A stretch of DNA of 38,343 bases from an uncultured Lewinella sp. GTDB taxonomy: Bacteria; Bacteroidota; Bacteroidia; Chitinophagales; Saprospiraceae. The stretch is from positions 1 to 38,343 of the forward strand of contig CAJXPD010000078.1 in NCBI GenBank assembly GCA_913057785.1, given 5' to 3'. Both the position numbers and the translations under genes were made by a program. Shown one piece after another: positions 8,615-16,246 of this stretch. The notes beneath the pieces were generated by a model. The model was not told where the DNA came from, did no database searches, and saw only the letters and a program-made list of their open reading frames with translations. The stretch's first letter is position 1. Every line of letters starts with the position of its first letter.

Positions 8615-11122
8615 ATGAAAAATATCAATATGAAACTCAAGTTGCTTTTAATCCTAGTGATTACTTGTATTGGAAGCCAGGCTTTTAGCCAAACTCAACT
8701 GACCGGTAAGGTCCTTGACGCAAGCGGTCAACCATTACCAGGTGCAACCGTCACGCTTGACAACCAAGATGAAAATCTTGGCACCATTACAGATACCAAC
8801 GGAGACTTCTCTTTTTCCTTAAAATCGAAAGGTACCTACGAACTAGAAATTCGATATATAGGTTATTCAACTTATCAAAGACTACTAGAGATCGGGGGAA
8901 ATATTGACCTAGGAACTATTAGCTTGAAAGGAGATAACCTACAGCTGCAAACAGTAGAAATTGTAGGTCGGGCGCGAACGGATTACAATAGTGATTACTC
9001 TTTCTCGGCATCTAAGATTGCAATCGCCAACAAGGAGCTTCCTCAAGCTATTTCTTCGATTACCAAAGAGCTGCTTAGTGACCGACAGGCTTTTCAGCTA
9101 GTTGATGCGGTTAGGACTGTCAGCAACGTGGCTGCCACGGGTATCTATAATCACTATAATATCAGAGGTATTACTCAGGGAGATGATGGTCAGGTGGTAA
9201 ATGGATTGCGTACCCGTCAATATTATTTCTTACAACCTATCACTTCCCATCTTGAAAGAGTAGAAGTAATAAAAGGACCCTCTTCAGTAACTTTCTCCAG
9301 TGCAGACCCAGGAGGTACGGTAAACATGGTGACAAAGAAACCTTTAAAGGAGAGAAAAGGAGAAGTTTCCATGTCTACCGGAAGTTTTGGAACCCTGAGA
9401 TCAACCATAGATTTAACGGGCCCTTTAAACGAGGACAAGACGTTGCTGTTCCGGCTTAATGCCGCCTACCAAGAGGCAAAATCATTCAGAGATGTCGTCA
9501 ACAATAATGCATTCTTGATCACTCCTTCCTTGAGTTATGTACCCAATGAGTCGACGGCATTAAATGTTGAAATGATCTACAACAACAGTGTCGGGAACCT
9601 AGATCGTGGACAACCAATTTTTGGTGCCATTAATGGTGAATTTGACATCAACAGTACCCCTATATCGCTGAACGTCGGTGCGTCTAACGATCATTACAAA
9701 AATGATGAACTTACATTTACCACCAGCTTTAGTAAAAGGTTCACCGATGACTTTGGTTTCAATGCACAGTATATGAAACAAACCTGGGAGGAAGATTTGG
9801 CTGAACACAGAGTGGATGGCACGGCAGTTGACATTGATGGTAACGTAATCCCAACACTTGCAAGATTGAGATACGACAGAAGACAACAATTCTGGGAAAC
9901 CGACAATTTGAGTGTCTATTTTGATTACAATATCAAAAGTGGAGATATTAGTAATACACTCCTAATAGGTTATGATGCTACTCGCTGGGAAAGAAAAATT
10001 GGGGCTGGATTCCTCCGTGCTAGAAGATATTTAACGATCAGCGGAGGTCAGTCTAATTTTAACCCTGCCAATGCAAGTAATTTCCAAACAATGGTTGTGA
10101 ATGGCGTAACAATGCCAGTACCTGCTGTTCCACACTTCAATCTAGAAAATCCTTTCAACGGTGCTAGAAACACTAATGCCTACAACCTCGCAGAATTATC
10201 CATACCTGCAAATTTAACTACATCCGGTGGTATTTATCTGCAGAACCAATTTAAAGTTGGTAAATTGTCAGCCTTGATAAACTTGAGATACGAGTCGTTT
10301 AAGGATATTTTCAATTATGAAAAGAACGAAGAGGAATTCAAAACCAATGCATTTGTACCTAGATTGGGTTTAACCTACGAGATCACCAATAGTATAAGTG
10401 CTTACGCTACGTATCTAGAGGGCTTTCAACCGCACACCAATACGGTATCACTTTCACCGACCGCGGAAGGATTCTTCTGGGCAGCGTCACCTGCTAGATT
10501 TGATCCTCTCGAGAGCAGTCTAAAAGAAGTAGGCTTCAAGGCTGACTTTATGAATGGAAGGATATTTGCCAACCTAGCTATTTTTGACATCATCCAAAAG
10601 AATATCCTGCTAGGAGATACGTACGATCTAGAAACCTTAACCACTCGAGGTGAGCAACGCAGTAGAGGCTTTGAAATGGATATTTCTGGTTACGTGACGC
10701 CCGATTTTCAAATTGTCTTCTCTTATGGCTACAACGATGCAGAAATTGTTGAAGATGCCATAGAGTCATTCATCGGAGAAAGAATTGGAGGAGCACCCCA
10801 ACAAAATGCCAATTTCTGGGGCCGATACGATTTTAATGATGCTAGTGTCTTGCGAGGCATTGGCATTGGTTTTGGTGCCCAATTTGTTGGCGAACGGTTT
10901 ACCTGGTACAATCCTACCTATGCCACGGATAGAGTGCTATTGCCTTCCTACACTGTATTTGAAACTGCGGTGTACTACAAGCCGAGCAATACCGATATTC
11001 AGTTGACTTTGAAGGTCAATAACTTATTTGATGAAACTTATTGGTTAGGAGGTCTTAATCCATCCAGATTAGGCCCAGGAGCACCTAGAAATGTATTGCT
11101 TACAGCAACCTATAAATTCTAG
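8615..11122 (+). CDS. TonB-dependent siderophore-type receptor
   Basis: An 835-aa outer-membrane transporter driven by TonB. After a signal peptide (ending QAFSQ) there is a carboxypeptidase-D-like beta domain (28-113; LTGKVLDASGQPLPGATVTLDNQ), common in Bacteroidota receptors. The plug (about 130-240) contains IRGITQGDDGQVVNGLRTRQYYFLQP and LERVEVIKGPSSVTFSSADPGGTVNMVTKKP, the wording of ferric-siderophore receptors (FhuA/FpvA class). The rest is a 22-strand barrel, with VNNLFDETYW near the end and a terminal Phe as needed for BAM insertion. Substrate: probably an iron-siderophore, from family wording only. It has a long leader with paired palindromes and a long stem-loop right after the stop. 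No partner permease gene lies nearby. Confidence 0.92.
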   Translation: MKNINMKLKLLLILVITCIGSQAFSQTQLTGKVLDASGQPLPGATVTLDNQDENLGTITDTNGDFSFSLKSKGTYELEIRYIGYSTYQRLLEIGGNIDLGTISLKGDNLQLQTVEIVGRARTDYNSDYSFSASKIAIANKELPQAISSITKELLSDRQAFQLVDAVRTVSNVAATGIYNHYNIRGITQGDDGQVVNGLRTRQYYFLQPITSHLERVEVIKGPSSVTFSSADPGGTVNMVTKKPLKERKGEVSMSTGSFGTLRSTIDLTGPLNEDKTLLFRLNAAYQEAKSFRDVVNNNAFLITPSLSYVPNESTALNVEMIYNNSVGNLDRGQPIFGAINGEFDINSTPISLNVGASNDHYKNDELTFTTSFSKRFTDDFGFNAQYMKQTWEEDLAEHRVDGTAVDIDGNVIPTLARLRYDRRQQFWETDNLSVYFDYNIKSGDISNTLLIGYDATRWERKIGAGFLRARRYLTISGGQSNFNPANASNFQTMVVNGVTMPVPAVPHFNLENPFNGARNTNAYNLAELSIPANLTTSGGIYLQNQFKVGKLSALINLRYESFKDIFNYEKNEEEFKTNAFVPRLGLTYEITNSISAYATYLEGFQPHTNTVSLSPTAEGFFWAASPARFDPLESSLKEVGFKADFMNGRIFANLAIFDIIQKNILLGDTYDLETLTTRGEQRSRGFEMDISGYVTPDFQIVFSYGYNDAEIVEDAIESFIGERIGGAPQQNANFWGRYDFNDASVLRGIGIGFGAQFVGERFTWYNPTYATDRVLLPSYTVFETAVYYKPSNTDIQLTLKVNNLFDETYWLGGLNPSRLGPGAPRNVLLTATYKF

Positions 11123-11134
11123 GATATAAGTAAA

Positions 11135-11215
11135 GAAGTACAACCACTCCTATCCAAATCCTTTCTCGTAATCACCTTCGATTAGCCGGAGATTTGGAAA
11201 GAATGGTTGTACTTC
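11135..11215. repeat. Long imperfect inverted repeat (81 nt)
   Basis: Left arm 11135-11160 begins GAAGTACAACCA and ends CCAAATC. Right arm 11191-11215 begins GATTTGG and ends TGGTTGTACTTC. Arms of about 25 bp pair with few mismatches around a 30-nt loop, which itself holds TAATC/GATTA. It starts 13 nt after the receptor stop. There is no U-run, so it may be an mRNA 3' stabiliser, a factor-dependent terminator or a palindromic repeat element. Confidence 0.6.
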
Positions 11216-11368
11216 CTACAAGCAAATGAGATACTTTGATCAATACCTAGTTACACCTCAATAATGACCTCAAAAGAAGTCCTCCCGATTATCAAGACCA
11301 ACGCTCATGCTGTCCATCAGAAAAAATCTTGAGGCAAACACTAAAGAGAAGAATCAAGTAGCAGCAAA

Positions 11369-12211
11369 TCACTCCACAGTATCTCCACTCACAGCTCGCT
11401 TTCCTAGTCCATAAACCACCAAGCCAAGCCCAACTACAAGATAAGGCAGACTGAGAAGCTGTCCCATATTCAAAATCATTCCCTCTTCAAACCCGACTTG
11501 GTTTTCCTTTACAAATTCGATTATAAATCGAGCCGAGAAACACAGAATCAACACGAATCCAAAGAAGAAGCCACTATTGAATCGTTTTCTCCCTGTTCTG
11601 TACAGCCTGATCATGATCATAAAGATGATGAAATAAGCCATCGCTTCATATAGTTGTGCTGGGTGTCTAGGTACTTGGTCCACACGTTCAAAAATTACAC
11701 CCCATGGTTGCATCGTTGGGAGACCGATAATTTCAGCATTCATGAAGTTTCCCAATCTAATAAATCCACATGCCAAGGGAGCAACCACGGCAATTAGATC
11801 CATGACTTCAAGCAAGGCGTGCTTGGTTTTTCGAGCATAGAAATACAAGGCAATTAATATTCCTAAAGCCCCACCATGGCTTGCCAAGCCCTGATATCCA
11901 ACAAATTGAATTCCCTCCTCACTTGTAATGCTAATGGGAAGGATCATTTCCAAAGGATGGGACAAGTAGTAAGACGGTTCATAAAATAGACAATGCCCCA
12001 ATCTAGCCCCAAGCAGAATACCAATCATACCATAGGTAGACAACAAGTCTAAGTGTGCTGAAGGGATGTCTTCCCGCTTAAAAATGCCATCTAGCAGATA
12101 GAGGCACAACATTAGCCCGCCGGCAAAGAACACTCCATAGTATCTTAGGGAGAAGCCGAAAAGGTTTACGATTTCCGGGTCCGGATTCCAAGTAATGTAT
12201 TGTAGTATCAT
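11369..12211 (-). CDS. lgt: Phosphatidylglycerol:prolipoprotein diacylglyceryl transferase
   Basis: Transfers diacylglycerol from phosphatidylglycerol to the lipobox cysteine of prolipoproteins, the first step of lipoprotein maturation at the inner membrane. The 280-aa length and seven hydrophobic helices fit. The Lgt signature is present as GFIRLGNFMNAEIIG (149-163), with the essential Arg152 and the Asn and Glu residues. His112 in LASHGGALG matches the conserved HGG motif, and PRHPAQLYEA (181-190) is also standard. The gene follows the stunted 63-aa gene by only 16 nt on the same strand, so it may be co-transcribed with the sigma factor. The housekeeping role suits a window rich in lipoproteins. 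Confidence 0.97.
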   Translation of the reverse strand: MILQYITWNPDPEIVNLFGFSLRYYGVFFAGGLMLCLYLLDGIFKREDIPSAHLDLLSTYGMIGILLGARLGHCLFYEPSYYLSHPLEMILPISITSEEGIQFVGYQGLASHGGALGILIALYFYARKTKHALLEVMDLIAVVAPLACGFIRLGNFMNAEIIGLPTMQPWGVIFERVDQVPRHPAQLYEAMAYFIIFMIMIRLYRTGRKRFNSGFFFGFVLILCFSARFIIEFVKENQVGFEEGMILNMGQLLSLPYLVVGLGLVVYGLGKRAVSGDTVE

Positions 12212-12227
12212 AGCTGAGTGGGCGGCT

Positions 12228-12419
12228 TTAACAACTTTGACAGATCAGTAATAGTAAAGTATGGGCGAGTACATACTTCAGAAGAGGAGTCTTGACTTGG
12301 ACCCTGCTGCTTTGCAACTCTCTTTCAATGATATTATTCAATTGCCTTTCGGGAATAACATCTAGGCCCTGCATGGCTTGATAAGTCTGCCAGGCCGTTT
12401 GCAATTCATTCCATTCCAT
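12228..12419 (-). CDS. 63-aa stunted sigma-factor partner (possible anti-sigma remnant)
   Basis: The start ATG overlaps the last 14 nt of the ECF sigma gene in another frame, the usual arrangement for a sigma/anti-sigma pair. The sequence begins MEWNELQTAWQTYQA, a wording I associate with the N-termini of longer Bacteroidota membrane proteins encoded next to ECF sigma factors. Here it stops after 63 residues, just inside the first hydrophobic helix (YVLAHTLLLLICQSC). Only 16 nt separate the stop from lgt, so the missing part is not present in another frame. It is either a truncated pseudogene created by a deletion at the lgt junction or a genuinely short regulator. Confidence 0.6.
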   Translation of the reverse strand: MEWNELQTAWQTYQAMQGLDVIPERQLNNIIERELQSSRVQVKTPLLKYVLAHTLLLLICQSC

Positions 12420-12909
12420 AGGTCATTCTTTTGTACATTTTCTTAAGCTTGCTTTTAATTCGATTGAAACGCGTACTAACGTTGGTAGGCGTGAGTTGTA
12501 GGATTTCGGCTATCTCTTTGTGCGCATATCCTTCCAGATGTAATAAGGTAATGGCATTATCCAGATCGGATAATTGCTGGACAAGAAAGTGCAATTGCTG
12601 CATATGATCGTCAGCGAAAGGGAGGGAGACTGCCTGAGGCGCAGTATCTTCGTCCATAGCCACATACTTCGGACGTCGGCTTTCATCGCGCCGTTTAGCC
12701 AATATCGTATTCAAGCATACCCGATAAATCCAGGTCTTGGCGGTGCTCTCTCCTCTGAAGTTGGGATAAGCCCGCCACAATTGGAGTAGGACATCCTGCC
12801 GAATATCCTCAAAGTTGGATTCCTTGCTATACATCCGGCAGATGCTGTTGATCAACCCATGGTAGTCATTAACCATGCGAAGAAACCGTTGCTTTAAAGA
12901 TTTTTGCAT
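12406..12909 (-). CDS. ECF-type RNA polymerase sigma factor
   Basis: A 167-aa extracytoplasmic-function sigma factor that would redirect RNA polymerase to a small regulon. Region 2 (about 15-80) contains FEDIRQDVLLQLWRAYPNFRG and STAKTWIYRVCLNTILAKRR. Region 4 (about 110-160) contains the helix-turn-helix GYAHKEIAEILQLTPTNVSTRFNRIKSKLKK. Length is typical. It is followed, with overlap, by a 63-aa protein that may be the remains of its anti-sigma factor; if so, the sigma factor may be unrestrained or controlled elsewhere. The hairpin at 12992-13025 isolates it from the permease upstream. No self-promoter could be assigned. Confidence 0.93.
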   Translation of the reverse strand: MQKSLKQRFLRMVNDYHGLINSICRMYSKESNFEDIRQDVLLQLWRAYPNFRGESTAKTWIYRVCLNTILAKRRDESRRPKYVAMDEDTAPQAVSLPFADDHMQQLHFLVQQLSDLDNAITLLHLEGYAHKEIAEILQLTPTNVSTRFNRIKSKLKKMYKRMTYGME

Positions 12910-12991
12910 ACCAATGGCTTTCTATTCCATTAGTAGCCCAAAAGCTTAGAATATCACACTTAAGTAAAGATCTTTTTTGGATGGCAGGGTG

Positions 12992-13025
12992 AGTAAAAGA
13001 GCAGATCTACATCTGCTCTTTTACT
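12992..13025 (-). terminator. Perfect 15-bp hairpin after the PadR-permease unit
   Basis: AGTAAAAGAGCAGAT and its exact complement flank a 4-nt loop (13007-13010). The hairpin starts 15 nt past the permease stop at 13040. On the minus strand the 3' arm ends CTCTTTTACT, partly U-rich, so it is a good terminator candidate. Confidence 0.7.
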
Positions 13026-13039
13026 TTTCACTGAAATAA

Positions 13040-15655
13040 TTAGGCTTCCGTCCGCAAGGAAGTTACGGGATTAGCCATGGCCGCTCTGATCGCATGCAAG
13101 CTGACGGTAAATAGCGTGATCAGAATAGCCCCCATCATAGCCGCAAGGAACACCCATAGCGAAAGATTCACATGGTATTCATAGTTCTCCAACCATTGGG
13201 ACATGTAATTGTAGGTCAGTGGGATCGATATCACCCCTGCAATCACTACCAACACTATAAATTCTTTGGTCAATAATTGCCAGAGCCCAAATACGGAGGC
13301 GCCTAAGACCTTTCGAATTCCGATCTCCTTGGTCCGCCTTTCCGCCACAAAAGCAATCATACCAAAGAGCCCTAGGCAACTAATGAATAGCGCCAGAATG
13401 GTGAAGAAGCCCGCCAGTTTTCCAATGCGCTCCTCTCCTCGAAATTTAGTCAGATAATCTTCATCCATGAACTGGAAATTGAAAGGTCTAACCGGATCAA
13501 ATTGCTTGAAGATGCCTTCAATTTTAGGGAGCGCCTCGGCAATATCTACATCTGCCTTGAGCTTGAGGGTAACTACATCAGAGCGATCATAATCCAAGAA
13601 ATAGAGCATTTGTTTGACCGGCTGGTAAGGAGACTGAGTAATCATATTCTTTACCACACCGATGATATGATAGTCTTCATTTTTTCCCCACTGAATTTGC
13701 TTCCCAATGGGATCATCAAAGCCGAAATACTCGGCCGCTGCTTCATTGATCACAAAACCCAAGGAATCTGATGCAAATTCCTTTGAAAAATCACGCCCCT
13801 GCACGATCTCCCAGCCAATCGTTTTCCCAAATTCGTGACTCATGCGCATGGTATAAAACTGCTCGGTCAAGCTTGGATCTTTGCCTTCCCAATTAAAGCC
13901 GCTATTGTTGATGTAGGTCTGGGTGATAAAGGTCTCTGATTTCCCTACCTCCTCTACGAACCCGCTCTGCATTAGCTTATCTCGAAAGACGGAGTATTTT
14001 TCTGTGATCTTATCACTGATATAAGTACTCAACAAATTGGACTGATCATAACCCAGTGGACGACTCTTGGCGAACTGAATTTGCTGATAGACGATCATGG
14101 TGCTGATGATCAGTGTTATAGAAACGGTGAATTGCACCGTAACCATAAACTTCCTAGGAATACTGGCTTTCTTTCCCATTCGAATACTTCCTTTGAGCAC
14201 CTTTCCAGGGCGGAAGGACGACAAATAAAGCGCAGGATAAGTACTCGAAAGAATACCCGTCAGAATAGTAAATCCAAGGCCTAATAGCCAGAAAACAGGA
14301 TTCGCCCACCAATCTTTTATCTCCTTACCTGATACTTCATTGAAAAAGGGCATCAATAAGGCCACCAATACAAGAGACAAACAAAAAGCAAAGCCAGCGA
14401 TTAAAAGTGCTTCACTAAAAAATTGATTGATCAATTGAGAGCGAAAAGATCCTAAAGCTTTGCGTACGCCAATTTCTTTTGCTCTCCGTTCAGATCTCGC
14501 TGTGCTGAGATTGATAAAATTAATACAAGCTAGCAGCAGGACAAACAGCCCAATGGTTCCATACAACCAAAGGAATTTGATCCTCCCACCAACCACCTTT
14601 CCCTGCTCAAAATCCGAATATAAATGCCATTTAGACATCGGGTGCAAGAAGATCTCGGGATTCAATCGCGCGCCCTCTTCCTCACTCAGATTATTAAGCG
14701 TAACGTCCTTGATAGCAGCCGAGGCGCTCTCGAGATCCACCTGATCAGCCAGCTGGACATAGGTTCGAAACCATCGATTGCCCCAGCCTACCCAATCAGG
14801 CTGCCATTGCTCAAATAATTTCCAGGAACCAAAGAAATGAGCATTGGAGAACGAGGAGTTATCTGGGAAATCTTCGTAAACACCGGTGACTGTCAAAATG
14901 TCCTCTGTTGTTAATTCGATGGTTTGACCAATCGGGTTCTCGTCATCAAATAAGGCTTTTGCGGTAGATTCAGAGATCAGGATGGAATAGGGATCGTCCA
15001 AGTTGTTTCGCGTGCCGCTCAGCATGCTTAAGCTAAGCATTTCAGGCATATCAGCTTCCACAAACATACCTGCTCGCCCGATGGTCTTGTCCCCTACAAT
15101 TAAAGCACGGCCAGTAAAATGACTCGTGCTAGAGATGTACTTGAAATTACTTTCATAACTTTCTCTCAGGGCGGGTGCGAATTGTTTGGGCGAACTCCAG
15201 GAGGTCTGAATATCGCCATCAATGGTCTGATTAATCATGACTCGCGCGATCCGGTCATAATTTTCGATATTCCTGTTGTAGGATAACTCATCCCATACCC
15301 ATAGGCTAATGAGTATGACGACCGCCATACCTATGGCTAGTCCGCTAATGTTGAGAAAAGAATATCCTTTGTTCTTGACGAGCTGTCGCCAACTGATTTT
15401 AAGGTGATGTTGTAACATGGTCGGGTGTTTAAAGGAATTTCTTCTAAATAAAGGTCTGATGATGCCCGGTCGGAAAAGCAGCAATACATCCAGGAAAAAT
15501 AGGAGGCGAGCTTTCTTCAAGCCATTCTCTTCTATATTATCTTCGAAATGCTCGATGAGGTCGCCTTCAATGTCGGTGTGATAGGCGGGATGGCAAAACC
15601 AGCTAAAAAGCCGCATTGCCAGTTTGGGTGGTGCGTGCTTGGTTTGTTCTGGCAT
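13040..15655 (-). CDS. ABC transporter permease, FtsX/MacB family with prefix domain
   Basis: A probable inner-membrane permease of the MacB/FtsX type, used for export or mechanotransmission rather than import. I place the start at the ATG overlapping the PadR stop (TAATG at 15653-15657); this leaves 871 residues, and the family prefix domain begins at once (PPKLAMRLFSWFCHPAYHTDIEGDLIEHFED). A first helix (SFLNISGLAIGMAVVILISLW) is followed by a MacB-like periplasmic domain, then three helices with LINLSTARSERRAKEIGVRKALG-like wording (FINLSTARSERRAKEIGV), and then the whole unit repeats, ending with RRTKEIGIRKVLGAS and three more helices. No ATP-binding subunit is encoded nearby. The substrate is unknown. 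It is translationally coupled to padR. Confidence 0.93.
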   Translation of the reverse strand: MPEQTKHAPPKLAMRLFSWFCHPAYHTDIEGDLIEHFEDNIEENGLKKARLLFFLDVLLLFRPGIIRPLFRRNSFKHPTMLQHHLKISWRQLVKNKGYSFLNISGLAIGMAVVILISLWVWDELSYNRNIENYDRIARVMINQTIDGDIQTSWSSPKQFAPALRESYESNFKYISSTSHFTGRALIVGDKTIGRAGMFVEADMPEMLSLSMLSGTRNNLDDPYSILISESTAKALFDDENPIGQTIELTTEDILTVTGVYEDFPDNSSFSNAHFFGSWKLFEQWQPDWVGWGNRWFRTYVQLADQVDLESASAAIKDVTLNNLSEEEGARLNPEIFLHPMSKWHLYSDFEQGKVVGGRIKFLWLYGTIGLFVLLLACINFINLSTARSERRAKEIGVRKALGSFRSQLINQFFSEALLIAGFAFCLSLVLVALLMPFFNEVSGKEIKDWWANPVFWLLGLGFTILTGILSSTYPALYLSSFRPGKVLKGSIRMGKKASIPRKFMVTVQFTVSITLIISTMIVYQQIQFAKSRPLGYDQSNLLSTYISDKITEKYSVFRDKLMQSGFVEEVGKSETFITQTYINNSGFNWEGKDPSLTEQFYTMRMSHEFGKTIGWEIVQGRDFSKEFASDSLGFVINEAAAEYFGFDDPIGKQIQWGKNEDYHIIGVVKNMITQSPYQPVKQMLYFLDYDRSDVVTLKLKADVDIAEALPKIEGIFKQFDPVRPFNFQFMDEDYLTKFRGEERIGKLAGFFTILALFISCLGLFGMIAFVAERRTKEIGIRKVLGASVFGLWQLLTKEFIVLVVIAGVISIPLTYNYMSQWLENYEYHVNLSLWVFLAAMMGAILITLFTVSLHAIRAAMANPVTSLRTEA

Positions 15656-15993
15656 TAGGACAGTTTTAGTTGGGGGAAGGCAGGAGGAGGCATCGCATCC
15701 CAAAGTCGGTTGCGCGTCTCGCGAGATTCAACCAGTGCTGTATGTCCCAATGCAGTAAGGCGAAAGAATAATTTAGGCCGCCCTCCTCTTTTGCTAGTCG
15801 TCTCTCCTTGCTCAGAGGTCAGATATCCTTTCTTCTCCATTCTCCGAAGTGCGGCCTGCAAAGCACCCACACTCACTTTCCTATCCAATCGGGTCTTTAT
15901 ATCGTTCTTGATGTTTACGCCATAAGCTTCATCCTCGAGGATGCCAACGGTGAGTAGAACGATTTCTTCAAATTCTCCAATCCGATACTTCAT
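15655..15993 (-). CDS. PadR-family transcriptional regulator
   Basis: A 112-aa winged-helix regulator. MKYRIGEFEEIVLLTVGILEDEAYGVNI is the standard Bacteroidota PadR opening. The recognition region is KVSVGALQAALRRMEKKGYLTSEQGE, and the wing is KRGGRPKLFFRLTALGHTAL. The stop codon overlaps the permease start by one base (TAATG), so the two proteins are made together. PadR proteins usually repress their own operon until a ligand or envelope stress relieves them. Three palindromes in the 90 nt upstream are good operator candidates and support autoregulation. Confidence 0.94.
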   Translation of the reverse strand: MKYRIGEFEEIVLLTVGILEDEAYGVNIKNDIKTRLDRKVSVGALQAALRRMEKKGYLTSEQGETTSKRGGRPKLFFRLTALGHTALVESRETRNRLWDAMPPPAFPQLKLS

Positions 15994-16012
15994 ACTTTAC
16001 AATTAATCGAAA

Positions 16013-16071
16013 AACAGGTTAATTCCTGTTTGCAGTATTGCAAAGTAAAGGGTTTTGTAGGTTAATTCCTA
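16013..16071. promoter_or_regulatory. padR promoter with repeated AGGTTAATTCCT and a TTTGCA palindrome
   Basis: AGGTTAATTCCT occurs twice, at 16016-16027 (inside AACAGG-TTAATT-CCTGTT) and 16059-16070 (inside TAGG-TTAATT-CCTA), 43 nt apart, about four helical turns. Between them is TTTGCA-GTAT-TGCAAA (16029-16044). On the minus strand TACTTTG (16047-16041) resembles the Bacteroidota -7 box, with TTAG 21 nt further upstream. The palindromes thus cover or flank the likely promoter of padR and the permease. Confidence 0.55.
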
Positions 16072-16246
16072 ATTGAAGTATTGAGAATTTGACATAGAGT
16101 TCCGATAGATTCAAATTCGATTATTGCCTGCTCTCGCAACACCACTGGTTTTATAGGACTGAAGATCAGCCTACTTAGTACAGGCTGTACAAGGAGTTCT
16201 ATTTGAATCATACTTATATCAAGCAAAAGGGTACTAGGAAAAAAGC

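Noticed and set aside
11264..11332. 22-codon frame starting MTSKEVLPIIK before lgt, looking like a globin-type start
   Set aside because: Too short to support, no continuation in other frames, and the resemblance is weak.
16167..16187. CAGCCT/AGGCTG hairpin downstream of the caspase gene
   Set aside because: Only 6 bp with no U-run; not enough to call a terminator.
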